Below, piece by piece: positions 1 through 8,883 of a stretch of 28,185 bases of DNA. The notes beneath the pieces are model-generated. The model was given only the letters and a program-made list of their open reading frames with translations, was not told the origin of the DNA and searched no databases. The DNA is from Chitinophagaceae bacterium. Its GTDB lineage: Bacteria; Bacteroidota; Bacteroidia; Chitinophagales; Chitinophagaceae. The stretch's first letter is position 1, and each line of letters opens with the position of its first letter. The stretch lies in assembly GCA_947483345.1 (NCBI GenBank), contig CANKNL010000009.1, positions 1 to 28,185 on the forward strand. The letters are read 5' to 3'. Made by a program: the position numbers and the translations under genes.

Positions 1-2
1 CA

Positions 3-602
3 TTGGGATTAAATGGGAATGCTGAACAATACGGTTTAAACAGAGATATTCTTGCTAAAAGCCTTGATCCGGGAGATCCATTATTAAACTCTTCCTCTGC
101 AACAAAAATGGCTTTTGATGCCGGCTTTTCCTTTTACGTTTATGGTGATAACTGGAGTGTTGGCGCTTTTGGAGATAACCTTTTTGAAAGCAGAATGACA
201 TTTTATAACAATTCTCAGGCCAAATTATACAGGCATTTTTATGGTATGGGCCAATTAGAATTTGAATTGGATGAAGACCGGACCTTTACTCTTTTACCTG
301 CCGTTTTGATTAAAGCAACTACGTCTGCTCAGGTTCAATTTGACTTGAATTTAAACCTGATTCATATGGATAATAAATGGATAGGGGTTCATTACAGAAA
401 CAATCAAACACATACCCTATCGGCAAATGCCGGCTTTTTGATTAATGAAAAACTGGTGATTGGATATGCATATGATTTTCTGCCTAATAAGCAAAATAAT
501 TTTTCTTCAGGATTCAATAACAGCCATGAAATAACTGTTGGTTTCAGGTTTATTAAAGAAACAAATAATTCTCTTCGAAATATCCGTTGCCCAATTTTAT
601 AA
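3..602 (+). CDS. PorP/SprF family type IX secretion-associated membrane protein, 5' end missing
   Basis: This is the C-terminal part (about 199 residues) of a gene that begins before the window, so the real start is not visible; the TTG at position 3 is simply the first in-frame codon. The pattern is that of PorP/SprF proteins: alternating aromatic and glycine-rich beta strands, an RHFYGMGQLEFEL strand, a LLPAVLIK strand, VQFDLNLNLI, WIGVHYRNN, and a final IGYAYDF...SHEITVGFRF strand. In the family these are outer-membrane or membrane-associated beta proteins that work with the type IX secretion machinery, often beside a large secreted adhesin. After the last strand there is an extra tail of about a dozen residues (ETNNSLRNIRCPIL) that looks non-barrel. 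The gene points toward the giant surface-protein gene, so the two are not in one operon. Family assignment is fairly secure; the cargo it serves is unknown. Confidence 0.8.
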   Translation: MGLNGNAEQYGLNRDILAKSLDPGDPLLNSSSATKMAFDAGFSFYVYGDNWSVGAFGDNLFESRMTFYNNSQAKLYRHFYGMGQLEFELDEDRTFTLLPAVLIKATTSAQVQFDLNLNLIHMDNKWIGVHYRNNQTHTLSANAGFLINEKLVIGYAYDFLPNKQNNFSSGFNNSHEITVGFRFIKETNNSLRNIRCPIL

Positions 603-653
603 TAATCCGAAATTCAATCCCCTGATAATTATTATTTCTCAGAAGATAACGAG

Positions 654-725
654 TGGTCCCGGCAAGAATCGAACTTGCATCTAAAGTTTAGGAAACTTCT
701 ATTCTATCCATTGAACTACGGGACC
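654..725 (-). tRNA. tRNA-Arg (anticodon CCU)
   Basis: Read on the minus strand this folds into a full cloverleaf of 72 nt. The acceptor stem GGTCCCG pairs with CGGGACC and the discriminator is A. The D stem is GTTC/GAAT. The anticodon stem GAAGT/ACTTT (one G-T pair) closes the loop TTCCTAA, giving anticodon CCT, which reads AGG (Arg). The T stem GCAAG/CTTGC closes the loop TTCGATT. The 3' CCA is not encoded (CTC follows), as is common in Bacteroidota. It lies 69 nt downstream of the giant surface-protein gene on the same strand, and its 3' end faces the PorP/SprF-like gene. Confidence 0.95.
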
Positions 726-768
726 TGAAATTTGGATGGCAAAAGTAATATTTTTGCTTTAAAATTCG

Positions 769-783
769 GGTTTAATTTAAACC
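769..783 (-). terminator. Weak hairpin just downstream of the giant surface-protein gene
   Basis: GGTTTA and TAAACC form a 6-bp stem with a 3-nt loop, 11 nt past the stop codon of the giant gene on the minus strand. The RNA would continue with CGAAUUUUAAAG, a short U run. It may end the 7-kb transcript before the tRNA gene, but the stem is A/T-rich and the call is tentative. Confidence 0.3.
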
Positions 784-794
784 GTAGTTCATTT

Positions 795-3700
795 TTATTC
801 TTTCACAAAACGCAGCACCCTCGATTTATCTTTTTCGGTTGTTGCTGAAATGGTATAAGTTCCTGATGCCAGTTTATGTATAATAAAGTTGATACTATTA
901 AGTCCCGATGTAATATTTTTCATCTGTTTATCAACCACCCTACCCTGCATATCCATTATTTTTATTTCAACAGGTGCTGCTGAACTGCTTAATAAATTAA
1001 GACTAAAACTTCCATTTATAACCGGGTTTGGCGACATACTGATCATATCGAAACCCTTGCTGTTATTAGTGAGCGCCACTATATTGCTGTAATTGCTGTT
1101 ACCATCAGCTGATATCATTTTTAACCGGTAGTAATTTACTCCGGGTAATGGATTGGCATCTGAATAATCAAACGGTTGGTTGCAACGCAAAGCTGTAGCT
1201 GTAATATTGTAAATGCTGTTAAAGTTTATTCCATCAGCGCTGCGTTCCAGTATCAGTGTTGCAGATGAGCTTGGATCGCAGGTTACTTTCCAGTTAAGTA
1301 AATGCTTACCCCCTTGCCGGGTTCCGTTAAAATAGTTTAGTGTTATGGGCAATGTATGGTACAGGTTGGTGTGTGCATAGAATCCGGAAAACCCATTTAC
1401 CGGCATAGTAAGCTCCCAGTAATTGAAAGTACTGTTGTAATAAACGGTTGTTGGTATGATCAAAAAACCGGCAGAATTGGTATAGTAGCCCGGTGCCGGA
1501 TTGCCGGCATTATGCGGAGCAATAGGCACACCGTGATATTGTGTTACCCGTACATTGGTAATACTGGGATCTGCATTGCCACCGTTTGCCACAGTAGGCA
1601 GGGGCGGAAAACCTGTTCTGTGAAGATTGAACTCTGTAAATTCCTGGTCAGTAAAATAAAGTATTAATGTGGCCGTTGACGAGGCTGCATTGGTTGCCGG
1701 TTCAATATCAAAATGCCTTTGTACATAAGGCTCGTTATTAAAGACTTGCACAGAAGGGTCGATAATAACCTTGCTGCTGATTGATCCGTTTACCGGGGAT
1801 GCTCCTGAAGGTACAACTCTCGCTATCAGGTTACAAAAAGTATCTAAATAAGTAGTACCACTTGGTGCAACTATTGCCGAAGTAAAAACCTGTGGCCCAC
1901 CGGTTGATGCAGCCAGTAAACCAGTAAAGCCATTAGTTGTATTAACAGTTACAAGGGATGAATCCCTGCAGCCTCTTGCATCCTTCACCCTGATGAGATA
2001 TGTATTTGCATGAAGGCCGGTAAAAATAGTACTGGACTGAAAAATAACACCATCTTTACTGTATGTAAGTGCTGTTGTTCCTCCAACTGCATTCGCTGTA
2101 ATAGTACCATCACTACGTCCACAGGATGCAGGTGATGAAGTGGCTGATAAAGATGGCCCTGCTAAATTTAAAACAGTCACCGCAAGTGTCTTTACACAAA
2201 GGTTTACATCTCTAACATATAAGGTATATCCTCCAGCAGTAACCCCGTTAAAGATATTGCTACTTTGGTATGTTACTCCGTCTTTTGAATATTGAAGCGC
2301 TCCCGTACCACCCGATGCAGTTGCTGTAATGCTGCCATTATTTAATCCGCAGGCTGCATGTGTAATTGCTGCTGTTAATGTTTGCGGCCCTGGTAAGTTA
2401 GCTACAGTTACAGCCCTGGTATTAAGACATCCGTTTATGTCCCTTACGGTGATGATGTAGTTGCCGGGTAATAATCCGTTGAATATATTCGATAACTGAA
2501 AATTTGTTCCATCATTGCTGTATTCAAATCCGCCACCACCACCCGATGCAGTAACAGTGATGCTTCCGGTTGGGTTATCACAATTAGCCGGCGTAGAAGA
2601 TGCAGCGGTTATAGCTGGTCCGCTGGCATTGGCAACAGATATACCGGTGGTGGTAATGCAATCACGGGCATCTTTAATATACACGGTGTAAAAACCTGCA
2701 GCCAGGTTACTGAATGTACCGCTGCTTTGAAAAACTGTGCCGTTAATACTGAATGTATAAGGCTGTGTTCCCCCGGTACCGGATGCCACTATACTTCCAT
2801 CTGTATTATTACATGATGCAGCAATAGTGAAAGCAGTTGCCAACGGCAGCGATGTATTACTGATGGTTACCGGTAAAGTACTGTAACACTCGTTTATATC
2901 TTTTACATACAGCGTATAAACCCCCGGAGCTAAATTTGAAAATACATTACTACTCTGGAAAATAGTTCCGTTGATACTGTATTGCAGCGGCGGCACAGCA
3001 CCTGTTGCATTGGCAGTAACCGTTCCATTATTTAAATTACAAGTAGCCGGCTGTAAAGCAGCTGTGATTGTTGGCACAGCCGCATTGGATAAAATTACAT
3101 TGGCTCCTGTAATACAACCGGCACCATCTTTTACTGTTACTGCGTGCAGGCCGGGTGCTAAATTATTAAATACACCGCTGGAGAAATAAGTTCCCCCATC
3201 AATATTGTAAGTGTATGGACCTGCGCTTCCGCCACCAACTGCGGTTATATTTCCGTTGCTGGCATTACAGGTTGGATTGACCTGCGTAGTTGAAATAGTT
3301 GGCCCACCTGTTGAAGGAACCGCTACAAAAAGGGTGGTTAAACAGGCTCCGGGAATATCCGGAGGGCCGGTTACAAAATCAGCATCATCGGCAATAACAA
3401 TTGTATGCGCACCTGATGACAGATTGGTAAATGTAAAAGTATTTCCACCCGGTGGGAAAAAAGTTACCCATGTTGCAGCATTATCAATATTGGCATGGTA
3501 TGGTGTACTGGCGCCTATGCCGGTAATGGTTATTGTTCCGGTACTGGCATTACATAATGTTGCTGTTGAAGTGGCGGTTGCCGTGGCAGCAACACCACTT
3601 CCAATGGTTACAAGCCGGGTGAACATACAGCCGTCATCATTCCTGGCCGTTATGGTATGCGTACCCACACTTACCGGGTTGAATTGGTTTGCTGTAGTAA

Positions 3701-6700
3701 ATGCACCAGCATCTAAACTAAACTCATAATGGTTTCCTCCGCCACTGGGTTCCCCCTTCAGGTTTTTTATTCTTCCTGTTTGGCCGGTGCAGGCTAATGC
3801 ATCTTTTAAAACAAACGTCACATTTGTAATTGCATTACCGGCTCCCGAATTGGTTATGGTAACCGACTGAGATATTGTACAACCTGTTGCATCCTTTACA
3901 ATAATGGTATGCAAACCCGGCGCAACATCTATAAATATATTTATCGATTGAAAAGCACCTCCGTCAATATTATAGGTTAATGGAGCTAAGCCGCCGCTGC
4001 CCGTTGCCCTTATTACCCCGGTGGCTGCGCCACAGGTTGCTTGTCGCTCAATACTTACAGATAATGAAGGCCCCGTGACAGATCCGACAGTTGCAGGTTT
4101 TGTAACAATACAGTTATTGGCATCCTTTACGTAAACGATATAGTTACCACTGGCTACCCCTGTAAAAACATTTCCGGGCTGATAAACTGTTCCGTTTATA
4201 CTATATTGTAATGGTGCGGCGCCACCTGTTGCAGTTGCTGTTATTACGCCATTATTTAAACTACAACCTGATACAATAGTACTTACAGCAAGAGACAAAC
4301 CCGATATATTGGCTACTACTACACCAGCCGATTTAATACAACCATTGGCATCTTTTACATAAGCCGTATAGCTGCCTGCTGTTAGTCCTGTAAAAATATT
4401 TCCTGCAACGTAAGTCGTACCATCAATACTATACTGATAACCCGGCGTACCGCCACTGGGGGTAATGGTAATAATTCCGTCATTAACATTGCATGATGTT
4501 GGCGTTGCAACAGCCATAATAGATGGACCGGCCGTATTGCCAACTGTTATAGACAATGTGCCAATACATCCATTGGCATCTTTTACATAAGCCACATAAT
4601 TTCCTCCAGCCAATGTATTAAACACATTACCCACCTGGTAGGTTGATCCGTTGATGCTGTATTGATAACCCGGTGATCCGCCACTGGCAGTAATGGTAAT
4701 AGTTCCGGTATTAACATTGCAGGCAGATGCGGTGGATGTAGCGCTTGCTGTTGGTCCGCCAACACTGGCAACCGTAACACTCACTATGTTTGTACAACCG
4801 CTTGCATCTTTCACTGTAACTGTATAGGTACCGGCTCCAAGCCCGGTAAAAATATTTCCGGGTTGAAATGTAACACCGTTGATACTGAATTGCAAAGGTG
4901 CAAGACCTCCGTTGCCGTTGGCCGTAATGGTTCCGTTCACATTATTACAAAGCGCTGATGTGGAACTTGCTGTAACAGATGGCGCAGGCGAATTGGGAAC
5001 AGTAACTGTTGTGGTGCTTATACACTGGTTAACATCCCTTACAGTAACTGTATAGTTACCCGGCACCAGGTTAATAAAAACATTACCGGGTTGAAAAACA
5101 TTGCCATTGATGCTGTATTCCAGCGGCGATGTTCCTCCCGAGCCAAAAGCGGTGATGGTTCCGTTATTGCTTCCACAGGTAGCTGCAGCAGGAATAGCAG
5201 AAATAGATGGTGCAGGCGTACTGGTAATAGTAACCACTGCAACGTTTATACAGTTTGCTGCATCTTTTACAGTAAGCGTATAAGTACCACCTACCAGTCC
5301 GGTAAAAAAGTTATTGCTTTGAAAACTTGTTCCGTTAATACTGTATTGATATGGCGAAGTTCCGCCGGTAACATTGGCTGTAATAGTGCCGTTATTATTT
5401 GCACAGGTTGCATTAGTTTGTGTAAAACTTACTGCAGGCCCGTTGGAATTTAATACAACTACAACACCGGTGTTTTTACATCCTGCAGCATCTTTTACAG
5501 TAACTGTATAAACCCCTGCACCCAACCCCGTGAACGTACCACTTGCAAAAAAATTAATTCCGTCAACACTGTAGGTATATGGTCCTGCAGTTCCGGAGCC
5601 GGATACGGTTATGGTTCCGCCGCTTGTACCACAGGTGGTGTTGGTATGACTAACGCTTACGGTAGGCCCGGGTACGGTAAAGGATGCAGTTGCCTGTGCA
5701 CCACTACACGCAAGATTTATCGTTGCTACAATAGTATAGTTAATATTAGGACTTAATCCGTTGAATAGGCCGGTTGTATTAACAGCTAACTGTGTTGTGC
5801 CATTAAAAAGTGTATAGGTTATTACAGAACCTCCGGATGGTGCAGGGCTTACAGTAGCTGTTGCGCTTGCAGTAAGACAGTTGGGAATAACATTTACCGT
5901 ATAAGTGGTAGAAACGCAATAAGCAGATACATCAAACGAACCAACAAACCCATCGCCACTTGCATAGATGAGTTTACGTGATTCATCGTAGGCCAGATCA
6001 TAAACAGCCTTTCCATTAAATCCGGGTATCGTAATGTCGGGTGCTGCAACGTCATCAAAACTGCTGCCATTGAATTTGTACACTTTTATCAAACCGTTTC
6101 CTTCGCCCACAAAAATATGATCGCAGGCATCTGCAATAATGCCTCCCTGCATTTTTGCCGTGTTGGCTGTTACAAGAGTGCTGCCAACGCCGGCTCCGGT
6201 TGCTTTATCAAATGCTTTTAAATTTTTTCCATCCCAGTAATATAAGTAAGATGCATTGAGCGAAAGCATATTGGCAGAATTGTCATCATAAGTTGCAAAA
6301 TTAGCCGACATATAAGGCCGGTTTCCGGCTTCCTGCACTACTGTAAATCCCGAAGGCACATTCCAGGAAATGGTTGCAGCACTGTACGGTGCAGTGTTTT
6401 TATATATCTTATTATTGATAGCCGGCGTTACAAATAATGAGGCAAACAGTGTATAAATATCGTTGGTGGTAGGATCCAGCACCATATCAACCATATCCTG
6501 GCAAACTGTACCGATGCCGGTCAGATTCAGTGGCGTAATGGTTGTAGATGGGGGTGTTAAAATACCAAGATTTAGATTTGAGCTTGTACCACCCCCAACA
6601 ACCAGAATCCTGGGAGAACCATTATTACAGTTCCAGTACATTTTCCAGTTTTCATTAAAAGCCGTGTTGCCGGCAGAAATATAATTATCATAAAGGCCGG

Positions 6701-7850
6701 TTGTACTGATGCGTACAACCTGGTATCCTGTGGTTGGATTAAAACCTTGTCCTAAATAAATATTTCCTGAACTTTTATCTACTACCCAGCCACCATAATA
6801 AGGCCCAAAAGTCCATGCAGGATTTGTAGTAGAGCCATTGAATGTCCATTGCAAAACCCCTGCTGCATTATATTTAGCCAGTTTATACTGGCTGCCATCG
6901 CCACCACCGGTTACATAAATATTTCCGGCATAATCAAAATCAACGTCTTTGGCCTTTCCGGAATTAACACCACTTAAATTTGTAGTGGCAGTAACAAAAG
7001 GATCAATAACAAGTGGCTTGCTTTTGTCATACCCTTCAGGAAAATTAAAACCGATTTCTTTGCCGGCTATTTGATATACAGATTTTACCTGTACCGCATT
7101 TTTATCCGATAACCCGTTGGCATAATAACTTAACGGAGATGTTGTTGAAATTCCGTTGATGTCCGTACTAATAACAACCCCGCCATTGGTCTGTTGTTTG
7201 ATTTTTACCACATCCCCTCCAAAATTCATCTTTACAACACTCAAATCAGCTCCGGGCTGTATGATCAGACTATATTCAAAACCAACCTGACCATCATTAT
7301 TGAAATGGTAAACAATATCTATACCGGGATACATGTTTTTGTACGTAATACTCCTGTATCCATGTGCTTTTTCTATCAAAGATCCATATGTATGATAAGC
7401 TGTTGTTCTATCCGATGCCATTATAGAAACCTCAGGATTACTTCCCTGCCATTGCATGGTAATTACCCGGTCGGTTATCATGCGCTTTTTTTCAATTTCG
7501 GCTTCTGACACTCCCTGCCTTTCCAGTTTTTCTTCTTCCTTCCTGGATATTTTCTTTATTTTTCTTTGCAGGTATATAATTCCATTGGTAGTAAACAATA
7601 CCGGCATATCAAGCCCCTCATAACCATACTTTACCGTACCCAGGTTTTCATAACCCGATACCTGTTTCCCGAACTGCCCTTTGTTTTCAACAAATACAGC
7701 ACCCGCAGCAATTGTTTGCTTTAAATTACTGAGGGTTTTTCCTGGTGTTATAGATGCCGTTTGTGAAAAACAGAGCTTCCCGGTAAAAAGAAGTATCGTT
7801 AAGCAGGTTTTTACAAAAATATTATCTAAGAAATAATTCTTATGTCTCAT
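795..7850 (-). CDS. Giant secreted SprB-repeat protein with DUF7948-like N-terminus and type IX secretion tail
   Basis: A 2351-residue exported protein. Residues 1-29 form a signal peptide ending near CFS-Q. Residues about 50-285 resemble the DUF7948 domain (VENKGQF near 53-60, VIDPF at 281-285). Residues about 286-640 look like a beta-propeller. About 652-730 is a degenerate repeat. Residues 731-1974 hold sixteen SprB-like repeats, mostly 76 residues long, each with two cysteines. A unique region and a fibronectin-like domain (LNWKV, ERSADG, NYYRLKM; about 2165-2262) follow. The last 86 residues are a type A T9SS sorting domain (SPNPV, IKIMDMQGRVV, LASGTYTISA). In the family such proteins are carried across the outer membrane by T9SS and anchored or released; an adhesin-like role is inferred. 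The ATG at 7850 is chosen because it directly precedes the signal peptide. No frameshift or transfer sign is visible. A possible promoter box lies about 245 nt upstream. Confidence 0.9.
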   Translation of the reverse strand: MRHKNYFLDNIFVKTCLTILLFTGKLCFSQTASITPGKTLSNLKQTIAAGAVFVENKGQFGKQVSGYENLGTVKYGYEGLDMPVLFTTNGIIYLQRKIKKISRKEEEKLERQGVSEAEIEKKRMITDRVITMQWQGSNPEVSIMASDRTTAYHTYGSLIEKAHGYRSITYKNMYPGIDIVYHFNNDGQVGFEYSLIIQPGADLSVVKMNFGGDVVKIKQQTNGGVVISTDINGISTTSPLSYYANGLSDKNAVQVKSVYQIAGKEIGFNFPEGYDKSKPLVIDPFVTATTNLSGVNSGKAKDVDFDYAGNIYVTGGGDGSQYKLAKYNAAGVLQWTFNGSTTNPAWTFGPYYGGWVVDKSSGNIYLGQGFNPTTGYQVVRISTTGLYDNYISAGNTAFNENWKMYWNCNNGSPRILVVGGGTSSNLNLGILTPPSTTITPLNLTGIGTVCQDMVDMVLDPTTNDIYTLFASLFVTPAINNKIYKNTAPYSAATISWNVPSGFTVVQEAGNRPYMSANFATYDDNSANMLSLNASYLYYWDGKNLKAFDKATGAGVGSTLVTANTAKMQGGIIADACDHIFVGEGNGLIKVYKFNGSSFDDVAAPDITIPGFNGKAVYDLAYDESRKLIYASGDGFVGSFDVSAYCVSTTYTVNVIPNCLTASATATVSPAPSGGSVITYTLFNGTTQLAVNTTGLFNGLSPNINYTIVATINLACSGAQATASFTVPGPTVSVSHTNTTCGTSGGTITVSGSGTAGPYTYSVDGINFFASGTFTGLGAGVYTVTVKDAAGCKNTGVVVVLNSNGPAVSFTQTNATCANNNGTITANVTGGTSPYQYSINGTSFQSNNFFTGLVGGTYTLTVKDAANCINVAVVTITSTPAPSISAIPAAATCGSNNGTITAFGSGGTSPLEYSINGNVFQPGNVFINLVPGNYTVTVRDVNQCISTTTVTVPNSPAPSVTASSTSALCNNVNGTITANGNGGLAPLQFSINGVTFQPGNIFTGLGAGTYTVTVKDASGCTNIVSVTVASVGGPTASATSTASACNVNTGTITITASGGSPGYQYSINGSTYQVGNVFNTLAGGNYVAYVKDANGCIGTLSITVGNTAGPSIMAVATPTSCNVNDGIITITPSGGTPGYQYSIDGTTYVAGNIFTGLTAGSYTAYVKDANGCIKSAGVVVANISGLSLAVSTIVSGCSLNNGVITATATGGAAPLQYSINGTVYQPGNVFTGVASGNYIVYVKDANNCIVTKPATVGSVTGPSLSVSIERQATCGAATGVIRATGSGGLAPLTYNIDGGAFQSINIFIDVAPGLHTIIVKDATGCTISQSVTITNSGAGNAITNVTFVLKDALACTGQTGRIKNLKGEPSGGGNHYEFSLDAGAFTTANQFNPVSVGTHTITARNDDGCMFTRLVTIGSGVAATATATSTATLCNASTGTITITGIGASTPYHANIDNAATWVTFFPPGGNTFTFTNLSSGAHTIVIADDADFVTGPPDIPGACLTTLFVAVPSTGGPTISTTQVNPTCNASNGNITAVGGGSAGPYTYNIDGGTYFSSGVFNNLAPGLHAVTVKDGAGCITGANVILSNAAVPTITAALQPATCNLNNGTVTANATGAVPPLQYSINGTIFQSSNVFSNLAPGVYTLYVKDINECYSTLPVTISNTSLPLATAFTIAASCNNTDGSIVASGTGGTQPYTFSINGTVFQSSGTFSNLAAGFYTVYIKDARDCITTTGISVANASGPAITAASSTPANCDNPTGSITVTASGGGGGFEYSNDGTNFQLSNIFNGLLPGNYIITVRDINGCLNTRAVTVANLPGPQTLTAAITHAACGLNNGSITATASGGTGALQYSKDGVTYQSSNIFNGVTAGGYTLYVRDVNLCVKTLAVTVLNLAGPSLSATSSPASCGRSDGTITANAVGGTTALTYSKDGVIFQSSTIFTGLHANTYLIRVKDARGCRDSSLVTVNTTNGFTGLLAASTGGPQVFTSAIVAPSGTTYLDTFCNLIARVVPSGASPVNGSISSKVIIDPSVQVFNNEPYVQRHFDIEPATNAASSTATLILYFTDQEFTEFNLHRTGFPPLPTVANGGNADPSITNVRVTQYHGVPIAPHNAGNPAPGYYTNSAGFLIIPTTVYYNSTFNYWELTMPVNGFSGFYAHTNLYHTLPITLNYFNGTRQGGKHLLNWKVTCDPSSSATLILERSADGINFNSIYNITATALRCNQPFDYSDANPLPGVNYYRLKMISADGNSNYSNIVALTNNSKGFDMISMSPNPVINGSFSLNLLSSSAAPVEIKIMDMQGRVVDKQMKNITSGLNSINFIIHKLASGTYTISATTEKDKSRVLRFVKE
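1929..5660 (-). repeat. Sixteen tandem SprB-like repeats (about 228 bp each) inside the giant gene
   Basis: At protein level the unit is about 76 residues: a two-strand lead-in, C-x4-GxI(T/V)A, a GG-PL/Y-QYSING box, F/Y-Q, a GNVFTGL-APG turn, Y(T/V)xYVKD, then GC and a 15-residue linker ending near GPS. Copies 1-7 and 11-13 are exactly 76 residues and copies 8, 14 and 15 are 77. Copies 9 and 10 are longer and irregular, dividing the array into 8 + 2 + 6. In 14 of 16 copies the two cysteines are separated by exactly 50 residues. DNA copies are diverged, so the array is old rather than freshly expanded. Confidence 0.9.
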
Positions 7851-8095
7851 GCAGTTTATTTAAAAAAAAACAAGGTACCTGTATATTAATGTTACAACAA
7901 CAATTTTTAACTGAACATGCAATACAAGCATTTGTACAGGCATAAAAGCATGGTGAAGTGGTTATAAATAGCCCTGAATTGCAAAAACAATATGCCTGAT
8001 ATTTTTAATGTAAGGCCGGGATAAATCAGGAATCAATGCCGTATTTTGCCATTATTATATTGAAGATTTTCGGCAGAAATAAGGGTATCAAATGA

Positions 8096-8103
8096 CAAAA
8101 CTA
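8096..8103 (-). promoter_or_regulatory. Possible -7 promoter box for the giant surface-protein gene
   Basis: On the minus strand this reads TAGTTTTG, a full match to the Bacteroidota -7 consensus TAnnTTTG. No clear -33 TTG lies at the expected distance, and it would leave a leader of about 240 nt, so this may be a chance match. Confidence 0.25.
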
Positions 8104-8121
8104 CATTTTAACTGTAAAGCT

Positions 8122-8129
8122 TATCTTTG
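8122..8129 (+). promoter_or_regulatory. -7 promoter box for the TPR protein gene
   Basis: TATCTTTG matches the Bacteroidota sigma -7 consensus TAnnTTTG exactly and ends 22 nt before the ATG at 8152, implying a short leader. No good -33 element is visible. Confidence 0.5.
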
Positions 8130-8151
8130 CCCTCCTTAAATTTTTACGTTT

Positions 8152-8808
8152 ATGAAGTGGTTGAATATTCTTATCAAGTATCGTTTATGGCTGGGTATTG
8201 CCTTTTTGGGCCTGGCCATATTCACCAATATACAAGCCGGTTTTTGGCCTTCATTTGTATTATATCTGATTGCCGTTATCGCCATTGTGGGTCATTTTTT
8301 ATTTGGGCCTATGCGGTTAATTCAAACCTATATGGAAGAAGGCGATATGGAAGGCGCAAAAAAAGTAGTGGATTCAATATGGTTTCCGGCTATTCTGATT
8401 AAACCTGTACGGTCAGTTTATTATACCATAAAAGGCAATCTGGCCATGGTTGACCAGGATTATACAAGTGCTGAAGTGATGATGAAAAAGAGTCTTGCAC
8501 TCGGTGGAGGTGCTTTAACCAAGCAGGCCGAAGGGCCAAATAAACTCCAATTAGGCATGTTGTATATGCAAAAAGGAGATATTAAACAAGCCGAAAGTTT
8601 TATACGCCAGGCCATAAGAGCAGGGCTACCCGATAATGAGAATAATGCCGCCGCATACTTACAGCTATGTTCTATTATGATGAATAAAAGAGAGTTTAGG
8701 GCAGCTAAGGAATATTTTAAAAAGGCAAAGGGATTTAAACCTACCACACCTCAAATAGTGGATCAGATAAAACAAATTGAGAAGTATATAACCCGTATGC
8801 CGGGATAG
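8152..8808 (+). CDS. Membrane-anchored tetratricopeptide-repeat protein
   Basis: A 218-residue protein with two membrane segments at about residues 11-28 and 33-55, followed by a soluble part made of TPR-like helix pairs. Visible TPR units include LIQTYMEEGDMEGAKKVV, KLQLGMLYMQKGDIKQAES and AAYLQLCSIMMNKREFRAAK, each with the small/large residue pattern of TPR helices. TPR domains bind other proteins, so a role as a membrane scaffold is likely, but no partner is suggested by the neighbours. The ATG at 8152 is preferred because the -7 box at 8122-8129 fits it; an overlapping reading frame from 8127 is a shadow. The specific function is not recognised. Confidence 0.8.
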   Translation: MKWLNILIKYRLWLGIAFLGLAIFTNIQAGFWPSFVLYLIAVIAIVGHFLFGPMRLIQTYMEEGDMEGAKKVVDSIWFPAILIKPVRSVYYTIKGNLAMVDQDYTSAEVMMKKSLALGGGALTKQAEGPNKLQLGMLYMQKGDIKQAESFIRQAIRAGLPDNENNAAAYLQLCSIMMNKREFRAAKEYFKKAKGFKPTTPQIVDQIKQIEKYITRMPG

Positions 8809-8809
8809 A

Positions 8810-8881
8810 GGCATCAGACAGATTTCGCTGATTTGGGGCATTTGCACTGATTTTAATTTGTTCAAATCTGTGGCATCAGCG
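8810..8881. repeat. Degenerate palindromic intergenic element between convergent genes
   Basis: The gap between two converging genes is filled by a patterned sequence. GGCATCAG occurs at both edges (8810-8817 and 8872-8879) as a direct repeat. CAGATTT (8819-8825) pairs with AAATCTG (8864-8870), and CGCTGAT (8826-8832) pairs with ATCAGCG (8875-8881). Similar degenerate elements rich in 'CAGATTTCGCTGAT' and 'AATCTGTGG' are known to me as dispersed intergenic repeats in Bacteroidota; whether this one is repeated in its genome cannot be seen here. It may also help end transcription from both sides. Confidence 0.45.
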
Positions 8882-8883
8882 TT

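Larger units (their letters stand above)
7851..8151. other. Divergent intergenic region without a gene
   Basis: About 300 nt between the giant surface gene (minus strand) and the TPR gene (plus strand). It is A/T-rich with no convincing reading frame. Its visible content is the plus-strand -7 box at 8122-8129 and a weaker minus-strand match at 8096-8103. No riboswitch or RNA gene was recognised. Confidence 0.6.

Noticed and set aside
654..725. tRNA-Arg as an integration site for a mobile element
   Set aside because: No integrase, no direct repeat of the tRNA 3' end and no change in gene style is visible on either side.
3211..3729. A 172-codon open frame on the plus strand opposite the SprB-repeat array, with others at 5091-5453 and 2971-3189
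   Set aside because: They lie antisense to a well-supported gene, have low-complexity proline/valine-rich products that mirror the repeat codons, and lack any recognisable domain.
1929..5660. The repeat array as a CRISPR or DNA-level tandem repeat
   Set aside because: The units are about 228 bp, diverged in DNA, and keep one reading frame throughout; the periodicity is in the protein.
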